Assembly: GCA_903970295.1 (NCBI GenBank)
Contig: CAJCHQ010000183.1
Location: 1-15,530 of the forward strand
Origin: Bryobacterales bacterium
GTDB taxonomy: Bacteria; Cyanobacteriota; Vampirovibrionia; Obscuribacterales; Obscuribacteraceae
Length of the DNA stretch: 15,530 nucleotides
Direction: 5' to 3'
The notes under the pieces were generated by a model. The model had not been told where the DNA came from and ran no database searches. It worked only from the letters and a program-made list of their open reading frames with translations. The position numbers and the translations under genes are program-made. This document shows, piece by piece, positions 7,401 to 14,861 of this stretch. How positions within the stretch are numbered: position 1 is the first letter of the stretch; each line of letters starts with the position of its first letter.

Positions 7401-9011
7401 ATGGAATCCCGAATAACTTCGACCATGGTTTATAGTCAACATCACTCGACTAAAACCAACGCTCGCCGAGAAAATCGCATTCAAGCGCTGCTCTTCGTTG
7501 CAGTACTGTTCGTCTTTTTTGGGGCGAACATTCGCAGCGGCTGGCAGGCGACCAGACAAAAATTAGTCAGCGACGATGAAAACAGGCAGCTGAGCAGTTT
7601 TCCGCGGGTGCATTCACTGAAGCGCGATCTGCCTCGCTTCGCTCCAGCCTTTGAAAATTTCTACAACGACCATGCCTTTGCTCGCATCCAACTGAACCAA
7701 CTCAGAAGTCTGATTCTGTATCAATGTTTTTCCTCGTCGAGTTCACCAGTAGTTGCAATCGGCAAGAACAAGTGGCTTTTTTGGTTGATTGAACCGCTTA
7801 CAGTCGACGACCCTTTCACCGAAGAACAACTAAAGCTCTGGGCACAACTGCTCCAAAATCGCAGCGATTTGTTGGCCGCCCAAAAAATCAAATACGTGTT
7901 CACGATCGTGCCTGAAAAGAGCACTGTCTATGCTGATTACCTGAGTCCCAAATTAAGTTTTAATCCGCGCACCAGCCGCTTAATGCAGCTCACTGCATAT
8001 ATCAAAACACACACCACAGTCCAGTTCGTCGACTTGCTACCCGTGCTTGCGCATGAAAAAAAACGGCACCAGGTTTATCTCAAAACGGACACCCACTGGA
8101 CAGACTACGGAGGGCTCGTGGCGGCCGCTGAACTCGGCAAGAAGATGAGCAAATTTTTGCCGATTAAAAACATCGACAAAGATTCATATCACTTTACAGG
8201 GAAGCTTATTTCCGGAGATTTGGCTCGCTTGCTGGGCCTGAAAAATGTAGTTAGCGAAGTCACTCCGGCTCTCGCCAGAGATACGAAATTTCTGGCCCGC
8301 ACGCCCAGCGGTGGTGAGGCCAGCACGGTGGAGACAAGCCTGCGCTCGCAATTCGTCACAGTGAAAAAGATCGGACATTTGCCACGCGCTTTCGTATTGC
8401 GAGACTCTTTCACGATCGCTCTGATGCCCTATCTATCTGAACAATTCAGTTACGTCAAATATTTTTGGGATCAAGCTTTGCCAGTGCGCATGCTGGCCGA
8501 TGCAAAGCCAGACGTCGTGATCCAGGAGATGGCCGAGCGGAATTTGTATTCGCTCGGATATCTGGACGATCTGCCTTTAGGTCTCTGGCCATCTTATCCG
8601 AATCGGCAGCAGATCCTGCCACCGGCTGCGCCAATTAAAAAGTCACTGGCAGTCTTTGACAACGAAACGGCGTTAGAACAAGTCTCTATCACGAAGACCA
8701 AATCTCAAATTGCAGTTGCACTGACTTGGACTGCTCTAAAAAATTGCGTGCCAAACGACACGATCGCCATTCATTTGTTGGATAAGGACAATCAGACGCT
8801 AGGTCGGATTGACTACCCGCAAAATCAATCTTATCTTTCGCTGGAAACAGGCGATCGTTGGCAGGATAACTTCTCTGTCGACTTGAGTGCGGGCAAACAG
8901 CCAGCCAAACTAGCCATCGCCATTTTCAAAACCAAGTACTTCTTCAATCCTGTTCAGTCCAAGCATACCGACTGGAATGGCTATCGCGCAATATTTGACT
9001 TGCAGCCCTGA
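7401..9011 (+). CDS. AlgJ/AlgX-like SGNH O-acyltransferase, membrane-anchored, with C-terminal accessory domain
   Basis: From the ATG at 7401 the protein has 536 residues; a TTG at 7377 (544 residues) and an ATG at 7425 are alternatives and none has a clear Shine-Dalgarno sequence. A single hydrophobic segment (about 28-42) serves as membrane anchor, with the rest predicted outside. It is followed by the family hallmarks ENRQLSSFP, FENFYNDHAF and GKNKWLFW. KTDTHW gives D230 and H232, and LRDSF gives the candidate nucleophile S336; this D-x-H plus Ser layout matches the AlgJ/AlgX SGNH-like domain, which O-acetylates alginate in the periplasm. Residues about 434-532 form a C-terminal domain (HLLDKDNQTLG, then TGDRWQD) also present in the AT3 protein encoded just upstream and in the second AlgJ-like protein. 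AlgX has a carbohydrate-binding module in the same position, so glycan binding is a reasonable inference. Converges with the GT2 gene at 9088. Confidence 0.9.
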   Translation: MESRITSTMVYSQHHSTKTNARRENRIQALLFVAVLFVFFGANIRSGWQATRQKLVSDDENRQLSSFPRVHSLKRDLPRFAPAFENFYNDHAFARIQLNQLRSLILYQCFSSSSSPVVAIGKNKWLFWLIEPLTVDDPFTEEQLKLWAQLLQNRSDLLAAQKIKYVFTIVPEKSTVYADYLSPKLSFNPRTSRLMQLTAYIKTHTTVQFVDLLPVLAHEKKRHQVYLKTDTHWTDYGGLVAAAELGKKMSKFLPIKNIDKDSYHFTGKLISGDLARLLGLKNVVSEVTPALARDTKFLARTPSGGEASTVETSLRSQFVTVKKIGHLPRAFVLRDSFTIALMPYLSEQFSYVKYFWDQALPVRMLADAKPDVVIQEMAERNLYSLGYLDDLPLGLWPSYPNRQQILPPAAPIKKSLAVFDNETALEQVSITKTKSQIAVALTWTALKNCVPNDTIAIHLLDKDNQTLGRIDYPQNQSYLSLETGDRWQDNFSVDLSAGKQPAKLAIAIFKTKYFFNPVQSKHTDWNGYRAIFDLQP

Positions 9012-9087
9012 GTGGCGCAGAGCCTGCTATCGCTTCGATTTTTCAATTTCTTGCTTAATACCCAATCCGTGAAGGGCTGCCTGATGG

Positions 9088-10164
9088 TTACGACTTAGCA
9101 CAGTTAAGCTCGTAGACCTGTTTCTCCAGTGCCTGCATCCGCTCAAGCAGGTGTTGATTCTCTTTTGCCAAAACCGATTTTTCATCCTGCAAATTACGCA
9201 GACCGGCAACTGTTAGGTGCTCAGCGGTTAAATATTGGAATAGATAGGAAGCCAGACGCCAGTACAAGGCCGGCTCGTTATTCGGAAAAGATGCCCCCAA
9301 CCACTGCGGCGGGTTCGAAAACTGCTTATAATCAGGTTCTTGTTCTTTAGTGGCAGACTCCATTTTTCTAAGCAGTGCCCGAATTAAGCAATCCCAAAGT
9401 TCATTTTCGCTCTCACCGGGTGCCAACGCACGATGTCCAAATGAATCGAGCAAGCGCACTTGGTCGGTAAGAAATGATATTTCCTGCAACCCGAGGAGAT
9501 CGCGATTTGGTGAGGCCCCTCGCCGAAGAACAAGCGGTTCGGCGATCAAGAAGAAATCGCTATTCGTCAATAAACTTAGGGCTAATGCCAGGGACCAAGA
9601 ACAGCCGTAGTCCAGTGCAGAAGCAAAATCATTTTCAGAGCGCCGAAAAAACATTTGGGAGGCACCGCCTGTGATATCAATCAACTGACGCAGATAGAGC
9701 TTGGCCACTTCAGAACCACTGATTAGTCCAGGGCGGTCCAAATAATTGGCGGTTGCCGTTGTTTTCGGTTGCTCGCTAAACGTAGAAGAAACTGAAAACA
9801 GCTGCACACTGGGATTTGATTCTGCCGCATGGACCAATTTCTTCAAGCAATCCGGATGCAGTTCGTCGCCGCCTGCCAGAAGCTTGATGTAGCGGCCTCG
9901 ACTGAGACTGATCGCCTCGTTGAAGGCTTTTGCCTGGTGATAATGTCCAGGTCGTTGGGCCGCTATAATTCGTTCGTCACTGGCTGCATAGGTCTGCACT
10001 ATTTCGTTGGTGCTTGCGCTGTCACCATGAACAAGGACAATAAATTCCCAAGCTGAAAAGCTTTGCTTGATCACACTGGCAATTGTCTGTTCCAGAAAAT
10101 GGCAAGTATTGCCAATCGGCAAACACACAGAAACCATCGGCTCGACTAAGGGCGGCGGGATCAT
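9088..10164 (-). CDS. GT2-like glycosyltransferase paralogue with degenerate active site and C-terminal coiled coil
   Basis: From the ATG at 10164 the protein has 358 residues. This start overlaps the TGA of the upstream GT2 gene as ATGA, the same arrangement as at 251-254; an in-frame ATG at 10200 would need a 40-base overlap and is less likely. The fold is recognisable from VSVCLPIGNT, ASVIKQSFSAWEFIVL, RGRYIKLLAGGDELHPDCL and GGASQMFFRR. Compared with its neighbours, GDD(G)S has become HGDS, the QDD/HDD motif has become GGD (98-100), and the late acid (ADTD or VGDLE in the paralogues) is replaced by YGCSWS. It may be a weakly active or inactive partner of the upstream enzyme. The last 45 residues or so are a coiled coil (LAKENQHLLERMQALEKQ). 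The original sugar specificity cannot be told. Confidence 0.85.
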   Translation of the reverse strand: MIPPPLVEPMVSVCLPIGNTCHFLEQTIASVIKQSFSAWEFIVLVHGDSASTNEIVQTYAASDERIIAAQRPGHYHQAKAFNEAISLSRGRYIKLLAGGDELHPDCLKKLVHAAESNPSVQLFSVSSTFSEQPKTTATANYLDRPGLISGSEVAKLYLRQLIDITGGASQMFFRRSENDFASALDYGCSWSLALALSLLTNSDFFLIAEPLVLRRGASPNRDLLGLQEISFLTDQVRLLDSFGHRALAPGESENELWDCLIRALLRKMESATKEQEPDYKQFSNPPQWLGASFPNNEPALYWRLASYLFQYLTAEHLTVAGLRNLQDEKSVLAKENQHLLERMQALEKQVYELNCAKS

Positions 10165-11372
10165 TGATCGACCGCCCGGCCAGGTAAAAAGCGTCGCCAC
10201 TTTTTGAAAGATTCCAAGATTTTATCGGGTGCTGTTGCACCAGCTGCAGATGTTAGCGGAGCAACAACATCCCGAGTGGCATGAGAGGATTCTAAACAAG
10301 CTTTCAACTGGTGCAGCTCCTCTTCGAGATCGGCAACGCGTTTAGCAATCTGTTGATTGTGAGTAGAAATCGCTTCAATTTGAGCAGCCTCGTTTCTCAC
10401 AAGACTTTCGACTCCATAAAAACTGTGTTGGTTCTCGGTAGCAAACCTAATCAATTGGCAGGCTAACCTCCTGACCAGGAAAGCGTCGTTGTCTGCGACA
10501 GCCTCTGCCTCTTCAGCAGCGACCCATGAACTGGGCAAGGGGAACTGGTCGTACTTAATGCCGCGAACATACATGGCGTTGCTCATTTTGTTTATCAAGC
10601 CTTCGATCGCCGCCCGCCAGATCTGCGCGCGATCGAGCCTTGTCTCCAATTTATCGGCAAAGCGGTCTACTAAACGAACATGATCGGGCGCAAAAGACAT
10701 GTCCTGCATCGTGGTAATAGTGGTCGTCTCCTTGTGCACGCGATAGCGGATCAACGGCTCGGCTAAATAATAAAAATCGCCTCCCTCTAACAAGCGCAAA
10801 GCGAAGTCCGTATCAGCGGAATGATAGAAGGCGGTATCGAAACCATTGAGAGCATCCTTCCTCCGGAAGAACATCTGAGAAGGGTTACCTGTGCGATTAA
10901 CGAACTCACGGAAGTAAAGTTCAATCATCTCCAAACCGCTGTGTAATCCAGACTGTTCAAATTTGTGCAGGACTTCTATTTCCCTGCCGATTTCGTCGAT
11001 GTGCTGGCGCGAGGCGGCTGCCAGCACTACGTTACTGGAGCCTTCGAGAGCGCCCATCATCTTTTCTAAGCAAGACGGGACAAATGCGTCGTCCTGAGCA
11101 AAAGTTTTTACGTAATTCCCCTGACACCGTTGCAAAATACAATTGGTATTGTGCAAATAACCCAGGTTAAAGGGATTGAAGACGTAGCTAATGCGGCTAT
11201 CTTGCCGGGCATATGATGCAACAATAGTTCTTGTGCCATCGGTCGAACCATCATCACCGATGACTAATTCAAAGTTTTGAAAAGTCTGACCGAGAACACT
11301 TTCAATCGCTTCTCCAACGAATTTGGCGCCATTATATGTGGGTAGACAAACAGAAATGGTTGGCTTTTTCAT
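10161..11372 (-). CDS. GT2 family glycosyltransferase with C-terminal coiled coil
   Basis: The protein has 403 residues. The GT-A domain covers about 1-240: TISVCLPTYNG, EAIESVLGQT, VIGDDGSTDGT with DD at 40-41, KTFAQDD with the DxD-equivalent at 93-95, then NPSQMFFRR, an ADTDF acidic segment as candidate catalytic base, and LIRYRVH. It should transfer a sugar from a nucleotide sugar in the cytoplasm to a lipid-linked or growing glycan. Residues about 325-370 are a heptad coiled coil (QQIAKRVADLEEELHQLK), suggesting assembly with other coiled-coil glycosyltransferases of this locus. The ATG at 11372 is preceded by AGAGG about 12 bases upstream, one of the few ribosome-binding-like sites in the window. 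It is first in a two-gene unit with the degenerate paralogue, coupled by an ATGA overlap. Confidence 0.92.
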   Translation of the reverse strand: MKKPTISVCLPTYNGAKFVGEAIESVLGQTFQNFELVIGDDGSTDGTRTIVASYARQDSRISYVFNPFNLGYLHNTNCILQRCQGNYVKTFAQDDAFVPSCLEKMMGALEGSSNVVLAAASRQHIDEIGREIEVLHKFEQSGLHSGLEMIELYFREFVNRTGNPSQMFFRRKDALNGFDTAFYHSADTDFALRLLEGGDFYYLAEPLIRYRVHKETTTITTMQDMSFAPDHVRLVDRFADKLETRLDRAQIWRAAIEGLINKMSNAMYVRGIKYDQFPLPSSWVAAEEAEAVADNDAFLVRRLACQLIRFATENQHSFYGVESLVRNEAAQIEAISTHNQQIAKRVADLEEELHQLKACLESSHATRDVVAPLTSAAGATAPDKILESFKKWRRFLPGRAVDQ

Positions 11373-11399
11373 GCCGCAAGTCGCCTCTTTAGAACGCGA

Positions 11400-11429
11400 A
11401 TTGTACTACGAATCAGAGTCTCGTTTAAA
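11400..11429 (-). promoter_or_regulatory. Probable sigma70-like promoter for the GT2 pair
   Basis: On the minus strand, TTTAAA (11429-11424) and TACAAT (11405-11400) are separated by 18 bases. TACAAT matches the -10 consensus at five of six positions and TTTAAA matches the -35 at four. Transcription would start near 11393 and give a leader of about 20 bases before the ATG at 11372. It lies within the 138-base divergent region. Confidence 0.45.
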
Positions 11430-11510
11430 CTAGAAATAAAGTTGTGCCGCCTTCAGTCGATGATAAGCTCCTCTTTTCCAGGGAACTATTTTTATATACA
11501 ACTCCGATAA

Positions 11511-12740
11511 ATGGCAACAGTCTCCATATGTCTGCCGGTATTCAATGGCGAGAAGTATCTTGCGCAAGCGATCGAAAGCGCCCTGAATCAAAAGTACGAA
11601 GATTTCGAATTATTGATTGCGGATGATCTTTCGACGGATGATACTGGCTCAATCATTGAGCGCTTCCAGAAACAAGACAGGCGCATCAAAAGTTGGAAGA
11701 ACGAGCGCAATCTCAAGTTATTCGCAAATTATAATGCCTGCATTGAAAGAGCGTGCGGCAAATATATCAAGCCCTTTGCCCACGACGACTCGTTCCATCC
11801 AGACTTGCTTTCGCGGATGGTCACCGTCTTAGACGCAGAAGCTGAAGTCAGCCTGGTAACTAGCGCCCGTTGCTGGATCAATGAAGAAGGGCAGCGCATC
11901 GAAGCGGACTCCCCGACGGCTGCCAGGATCATGAAACCATTCGCGCAAGACACTTGCATCCCTGGACCGGAAGCCATCTCCCAGACATTATCGACAATGA
12001 CAAATTGGCTCGGTGAACCGTGCTCGCAAATGTTTCGCCGTGAGCAGGCTGATCATGGCTACGACACATCGTTCAGGCAAGTAGGAGATTTAGAATACAG
12101 TTACCGCTTGCTTCAACACGGCGACTACTATTTTCTCGCCGACGATTTGTGCTCTTTCCGCCTCCATGCCGACAGCTGGAGCACCGCTCGTAAACTCGAT
12201 ATCGCAGCATACCTTGACTGGTTTTTGCTAGCCTCAAAGTACAAGCAATATCTTTCGCCAGACCAAACAATTGAGGAACACTGCGAGCGGATCATCTGCA
12301 AATTGACCAAGAATCTCGAAAACGAACTACATCGTACGAGTCGGCTGCAGAGTCAAAACCGCACTGACGCCTTGCGCGAATTTTGTCGACAATTTGGTGA
12401 AACCGATGCGCTATCGATGTATGAATGCGAAAAAGGGTCGGCCAGAAACTTGCCCAGAGAGTTTCAGGCGCTCGGGATGATCGCTTTTCTGCACAGCGTT
12501 CTTCTGGAAAATGATTTACGTCTGGCTCATGCTCAAGTGATTTCGCCTGACAGCACAATCGACCAAGAATTGAATATCTCGCGACCAGATTTAGCCTCAG
12601 CCATCGGTGCGCTGAAGCAGACTCTTCAGGAACGGAACAAAGAAATCGAAGCCCTGCGGCAAGCACTGACTGATATGGGTAACAGCCTTTCCTGGAAAGT
12701 CACGGCACCATTGCGAAAACTCAAGTCCGGATTAAGTTGA
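11511..12740 (+). CDS. GT2 family glycosyltransferase with C-terminal coiled coil and WK-PLR tail
   Basis: The protein has 409 residues and begins MATVSICLPVFNG, so the start at the ATG fits the family exactly. GT2 motifs follow: EAIESALNQ-type segment (AQAIESALNQ), LIADDLSTDD with DD at 38-39, KPFAHDDSFHPDLL with HDD at 91-93, EPCSQMFRR, and VGDLEYSYRLL supplying the candidate catalytic acid, then FRLHADSW. It should add a sugar to a glycan intermediate at the inner membrane. Residues about 340-390 include a coiled coil (LKQTLQERNKEIEALRQAL), and the end NSLSWKVTAPLRKLK matches the tail of the GT8-like protein. It is transcribed alone, divergent from the GT2 pair at 11372 and convergent with the AlgJ-like gene. 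No Shine-Dalgarno sequence is visible; the region before the ATG is AT-rich (TTTTTATATACA). Confidence 0.92.
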   Translation: MATVSICLPVFNGEKYLAQAIESALNQKYEDFELLIADDLSTDDTGSIIERFQKQDRRIKSWKNERNLKLFANYNACIERACGKYIKPFAHDDSFHPDLLSRMVTVLDAEAEVSLVTSARCWINEEGQRIEADSPTAARIMKPFAQDTCIPGPEAISQTLSTMTNWLGEPCSQMFRREQADHGYDTSFRQVGDLEYSYRLLQHGDYYFLADDLCSFRLHADSWSTARKLDIAAYLDWFLLASKYKQYLSPDQTIEEHCERIICKLTKNLENELHRTSRLQSQNRTDALREFCRQFGETDALSMYECEKGSARNLPREFQALGMIAFLHSVLLENDLRLAHAQVISPDSTIDQELNISRPDLASAIGALKQTLQERNKEIEALRQALTDMGNSLSWKVTAPLRKLKSGLS

Positions 12741-12822
12741 AAGCGCTTATACGCTTGCTCGACTATCTCACCCTCCCGGCGTTTTCAGCTTGCTGCCTTC
12801 GGATTGCAATGCCCGCTGCGCT

Positions 12823-14517
12823 TCACTGCAGACCGATCAGCAACCTTAGATTGCCGCTGTCGCTTCGACCTTCTCGCACGGGAAGTTCGCCGTCAATGCC
12901 TTTGTAGAGAACCAGCCCAATTTGCGTGCAACCATTTAAATCAACTGCAGGGATTTCAATTTCATCGCTCCATTCTTCCCCCTTCTGGACCTTGCGGCAG
13001 CAGATGTCTTGGGCCATGTCGTCATGCCCGCCAAGAATCTTTCCGCCATCGTCGAGACAAGTAAAAGCATATTTATAATCAAGTTTTTGGTCGGCGTTAC
13101 TGTGCCATAGAAACTTTAAAAAAACGCCCGACGTAGTTCGCTTTGGTTTTGCAATCTGCACATCAAAGCGCTCACCAAATTTGCATATGCTGCCATTCTG
13201 CCGCTTAAGAGCTTGTGGGTGGGCTTGATAAGCGTTGGATCTATCAGCCAAAGACGTTCGAGATTGCCCGTCTCGAACATTCTCGCTGTCTCGCTCCAGG
13301 AACATTGGAATATTGTCTGGATACCCCTCAAACAAATGCCTTTCTGCCAATTCCTCGATCACCACATTGGGTTTGGCAGCGATTATGGCTTTGAGATCGA
13401 ATTCATGTGTCCAATTGTATTCAACATAGCTGAATCGTTCAGAGAGTATGGGGGCCAGACGGCTACCAAACGAGTCGCGTAAAACGTAGGCCCTCGGCAG
13501 ATCCGATCCGCGGTCATAGGTTGCGAATTTGCTCTGTTCGGCGGCGTCTCTTACCGTTACAGCAGTTGAGACGGGCAAAGAACTTCCTTTTACTACAGTC
13601 GCCGTTGCCCTGACTAAATCTACCTGGGGAGCCAGCTCACTAATGAGCCCGTTTTGTCCAAGCAAATCAGTTAGATCACCACTAAACGATTTTTCGCTAG
13701 AAATGAAATCGTCAGGTGCGAATTTTTCAATCGCTGGAAATTTTTGGCTTAAGTGGGAGAGCAAGCTTTTAGCTATAACTCCGGCACCGACGTCGTTCCA
13801 GTGCGAGTCAGTTTTCAGATATACGATTGTGCCCTCAGCCTTCTCCGCTAAAAGCAGCGAGGCAGCGTCGATCGTTTCAACATCGCTATGCCTTTTCAAG
13901 TAAGCAAGCAATTGGCTAGCGCGCGATTGGCCTTGGTTGCGTTTGCAGCCGCGCGGCAAAAATTCCGCATAGATTGTGCCTTTTTCCGGCGCGATGAAAA
14001 AGAGATATTGAATGCCTTGTGCCGCTAATGAGTCACGCCGATACTGCAACATTCGACTCCACAGGCTGAGCGCTTCCTCGCTGAAAGGTGAAAAGTTCAC
14101 AGAGGCTTCGAGAACTCCGGCCGAGCGTTTAGCGTAAAATAACCAGCCGGAGCGACCAATGGCCACATCCGCACAACCGGACGCAGAAAACACAGCATAA
14201 TTTAAGTAATTTCGTATGGCTGTTAAGGGTAAGCGGAATGCGAACCTATCGTTATAAAAACTTTGGAAATTGGCGGCAAAATCAGCGAGATCGGTTGCTC
14301 CTTTTATTTGCGGCAGCTGAGCAAGCTGACGCTTCTCTTCAACGGCAATTCGTTCGCCGCCGAAAACTATATTCTGCATAGAAACCACGGACAAGAAGAC
14401 AATTAGGCCAAGGAAAGCTCCGGCTGCCAAAATATTTTCGACTCGACTGGCAGAAAACCAGAGTTTAGAAAGCGCCCGTTCACCCGTTCTTGTGTCAAAA
14501 CTGGTACTAAAATGCAT
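12823..14517 (-). CDS. Second AlgJ/AlgX-like SGNH O-acyltransferase, membrane-anchored, with C-terminal accessory domain
   Basis: The protein has 564 residues. A hydrophobic anchor lies at about 28-50 (NILAAGAFLGLIVFLSVVS). The family signatures follow: EKRQLAQLP, FQSFYNDRFAFR and GRSGWLFY. YLKTDSHWND gives D237 and H239, and VLRDSF gives the candidate nucleophile S349; these correspond to the D-x-H and Ser of AlgJ/AlgX, which transfer acetyl groups to an exported polysaccharide in the periplasm. Residues about 463-562 are the C-terminal domain shared with the AT3 protein at 5404-7206 (common core: DQKL(D/E)Y, then HDD or HDY, then W(S/Q)DE and IGL). The gene is divergent from a second AT3 gene 344 bases away and convergent with the GT2 at 12740. 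The ATG at 14517 has no evident Shine-Dalgarno sequence. It is a clear paralogue of the 7401-9011 protein. Confidence 0.92.
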   Translation of the reverse strand: MHFSTSFDTRTGERALSKLWFSASRVENILAAGAFLGLIVFLSVVSMQNIVFGGERIAVEEKRQLAQLPQIKGATDLADFAANFQSFYNDRFAFRLPLTAIRNYLNYAVFSASGCADVAIGRSGWLFYAKRSAGVLEASVNFSPFSEEALSLWSRMLQYRRDSLAAQGIQYLFFIAPEKGTIYAEFLPRGCKRNQGQSRASQLLAYLKRHSDVETIDAASLLLAEKAEGTIVYLKTDSHWNDVGAGVIAKSLLSHLSQKFPAIEKFAPDDFISSEKSFSGDLTDLLGQNGLISELAPQVDLVRATATVVKGSSLPVSTAVTVRDAAEQSKFATYDRGSDLPRAYVLRDSFGSRLAPILSERFSYVEYNWTHEFDLKAIIAAKPNVVIEELAERHLFEGYPDNIPMFLERDSENVRDGQSRTSLADRSNAYQAHPQALKRQNGSICKFGERFDVQIAKPKRTTSGVFLKFLWHSNADQKLDYKYAFTCLDDGGKILGGHDDMAQDICCRKVQKGEEWSDEIEIPAVDLNGCTQIGLVLYKGIDGELPVREGRSDSGNLRLLIGLQ

Positions 14518-14537
14518 CTCAAATAATCACGACGGCG

Positions 14538-14562
14538 GCGATGATCGATCTTACATCATCGC
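14538..14562. promoter_or_regulatory. Perfect 8-bp inverted repeat (9-base loop) in the leader of the second AlgJ-like gene
   Basis: GCGATGAT at 14538-14545 pairs exactly with ATCATCGC at 14555-14562. It begins 21 bases upstream of the ATG at 14517. If the weak promoter at 14575-14603 is real, the hairpin would lie at the very 5' end of the transcript. No T-run follows. Operator or leader hairpin are both possible. Confidence 0.45.
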
Positions 14563-14574
14563 TCAATCTTCTAC

Positions 14575-14603
14575 ATAGTAATGACGACCCGATGCGCTGT
14601 CCC
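14575..14603 (-). promoter_or_regulatory. Weak sigma70-like promoter candidate for the second AlgJ-like gene
   Basis: On the minus strand GGGACA (14603-14598) and TACTAT (14580-14575) are 17 bases apart; each matches the consensus at four of six positions. Position and spacing are suitable, but the match could be chance. Confidence 0.25.
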
Positions 14604-14753
14604 AGCAAATGATTTGTCGGTAACTAAACGACGACCGCATCAAACTAGTGGTCAAAGTCGAACATAGCTCACTGCTGACCGAAACATTCAGCTTTCAAAT
14701 TAAGCTAATCGACTTGCTAAAAACTTGCGTAAGCGGCTAATTTGGAGGGCAAT

Positions 14754-14769
14754 ATTGCTGGACAGCAAT
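14754..14769. promoter_or_regulatory. Perfect palindromic site ATTGCTG-GA-CAGCAAT
   Basis: A 16-base inverted repeat with a 2-base centre, about 93 bases before the second AT3 start. The compact form looks more like a dimeric regulator site than an RNA hairpin. Four T residues (14769-14772) follow on the plus strand, but no gene ends just upstream on that strand, so a terminator has no evident purpose. Confidence 0.4.
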
Positions 14770-14861
14770 TTTCCGACAATATCTTCTTCCACACCTGCTC
14801 TAGAAAACATAGGTGGAGTCACTGAGATGGTAACAAGGGAGCATTGCTAAACCAGGGCGGT

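Larger units (their letters stand above)
14518..14861. other. Intergenic region of 344 bases between divergent AlgJ-like and AT3 genes
   Basis: No convincing open reading frame or RNA gene is visible. The region holds two inverted repeats (14538-14562 and 14754-14769) and a weak minus-strand promoter candidate (14575-14603), listed separately. It is the longest non-coding stretch of the window and must contain the promoters of both flanking genes. Confidence 0.7.

Noticed and set aside
10165..10200. Upstream extension of the degenerate GT2 to the ATG at 10200
   Set aside because: It would overlap the previous gene by 40 bases and adds residues before the conserved GT2 start; the ATGA start at 10164 repeats the arrangement seen at 251-254.
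12292..12666. Minus-strand open frame of 124 codons inside the GT2 gene at 11511
   Set aside because: Antisense to the coiled-coil half of a clear glycosyltransferase; no motif seen.
12741..12756. AAGCG-CTTATA-CGCTT inverted repeat just after the GT2 stop, considered as an intrinsic terminator
   Set aside because: The stem is only five base pairs and no T-run follows, so it does not support a terminator call.
13529..13903. Plus-strand open frame of 124 codons inside the second AlgJ-like gene
   Set aside because: Antisense to the SGNH domain including the D-x-H motif; serine- and valine-rich translation typical of a shadow frame.
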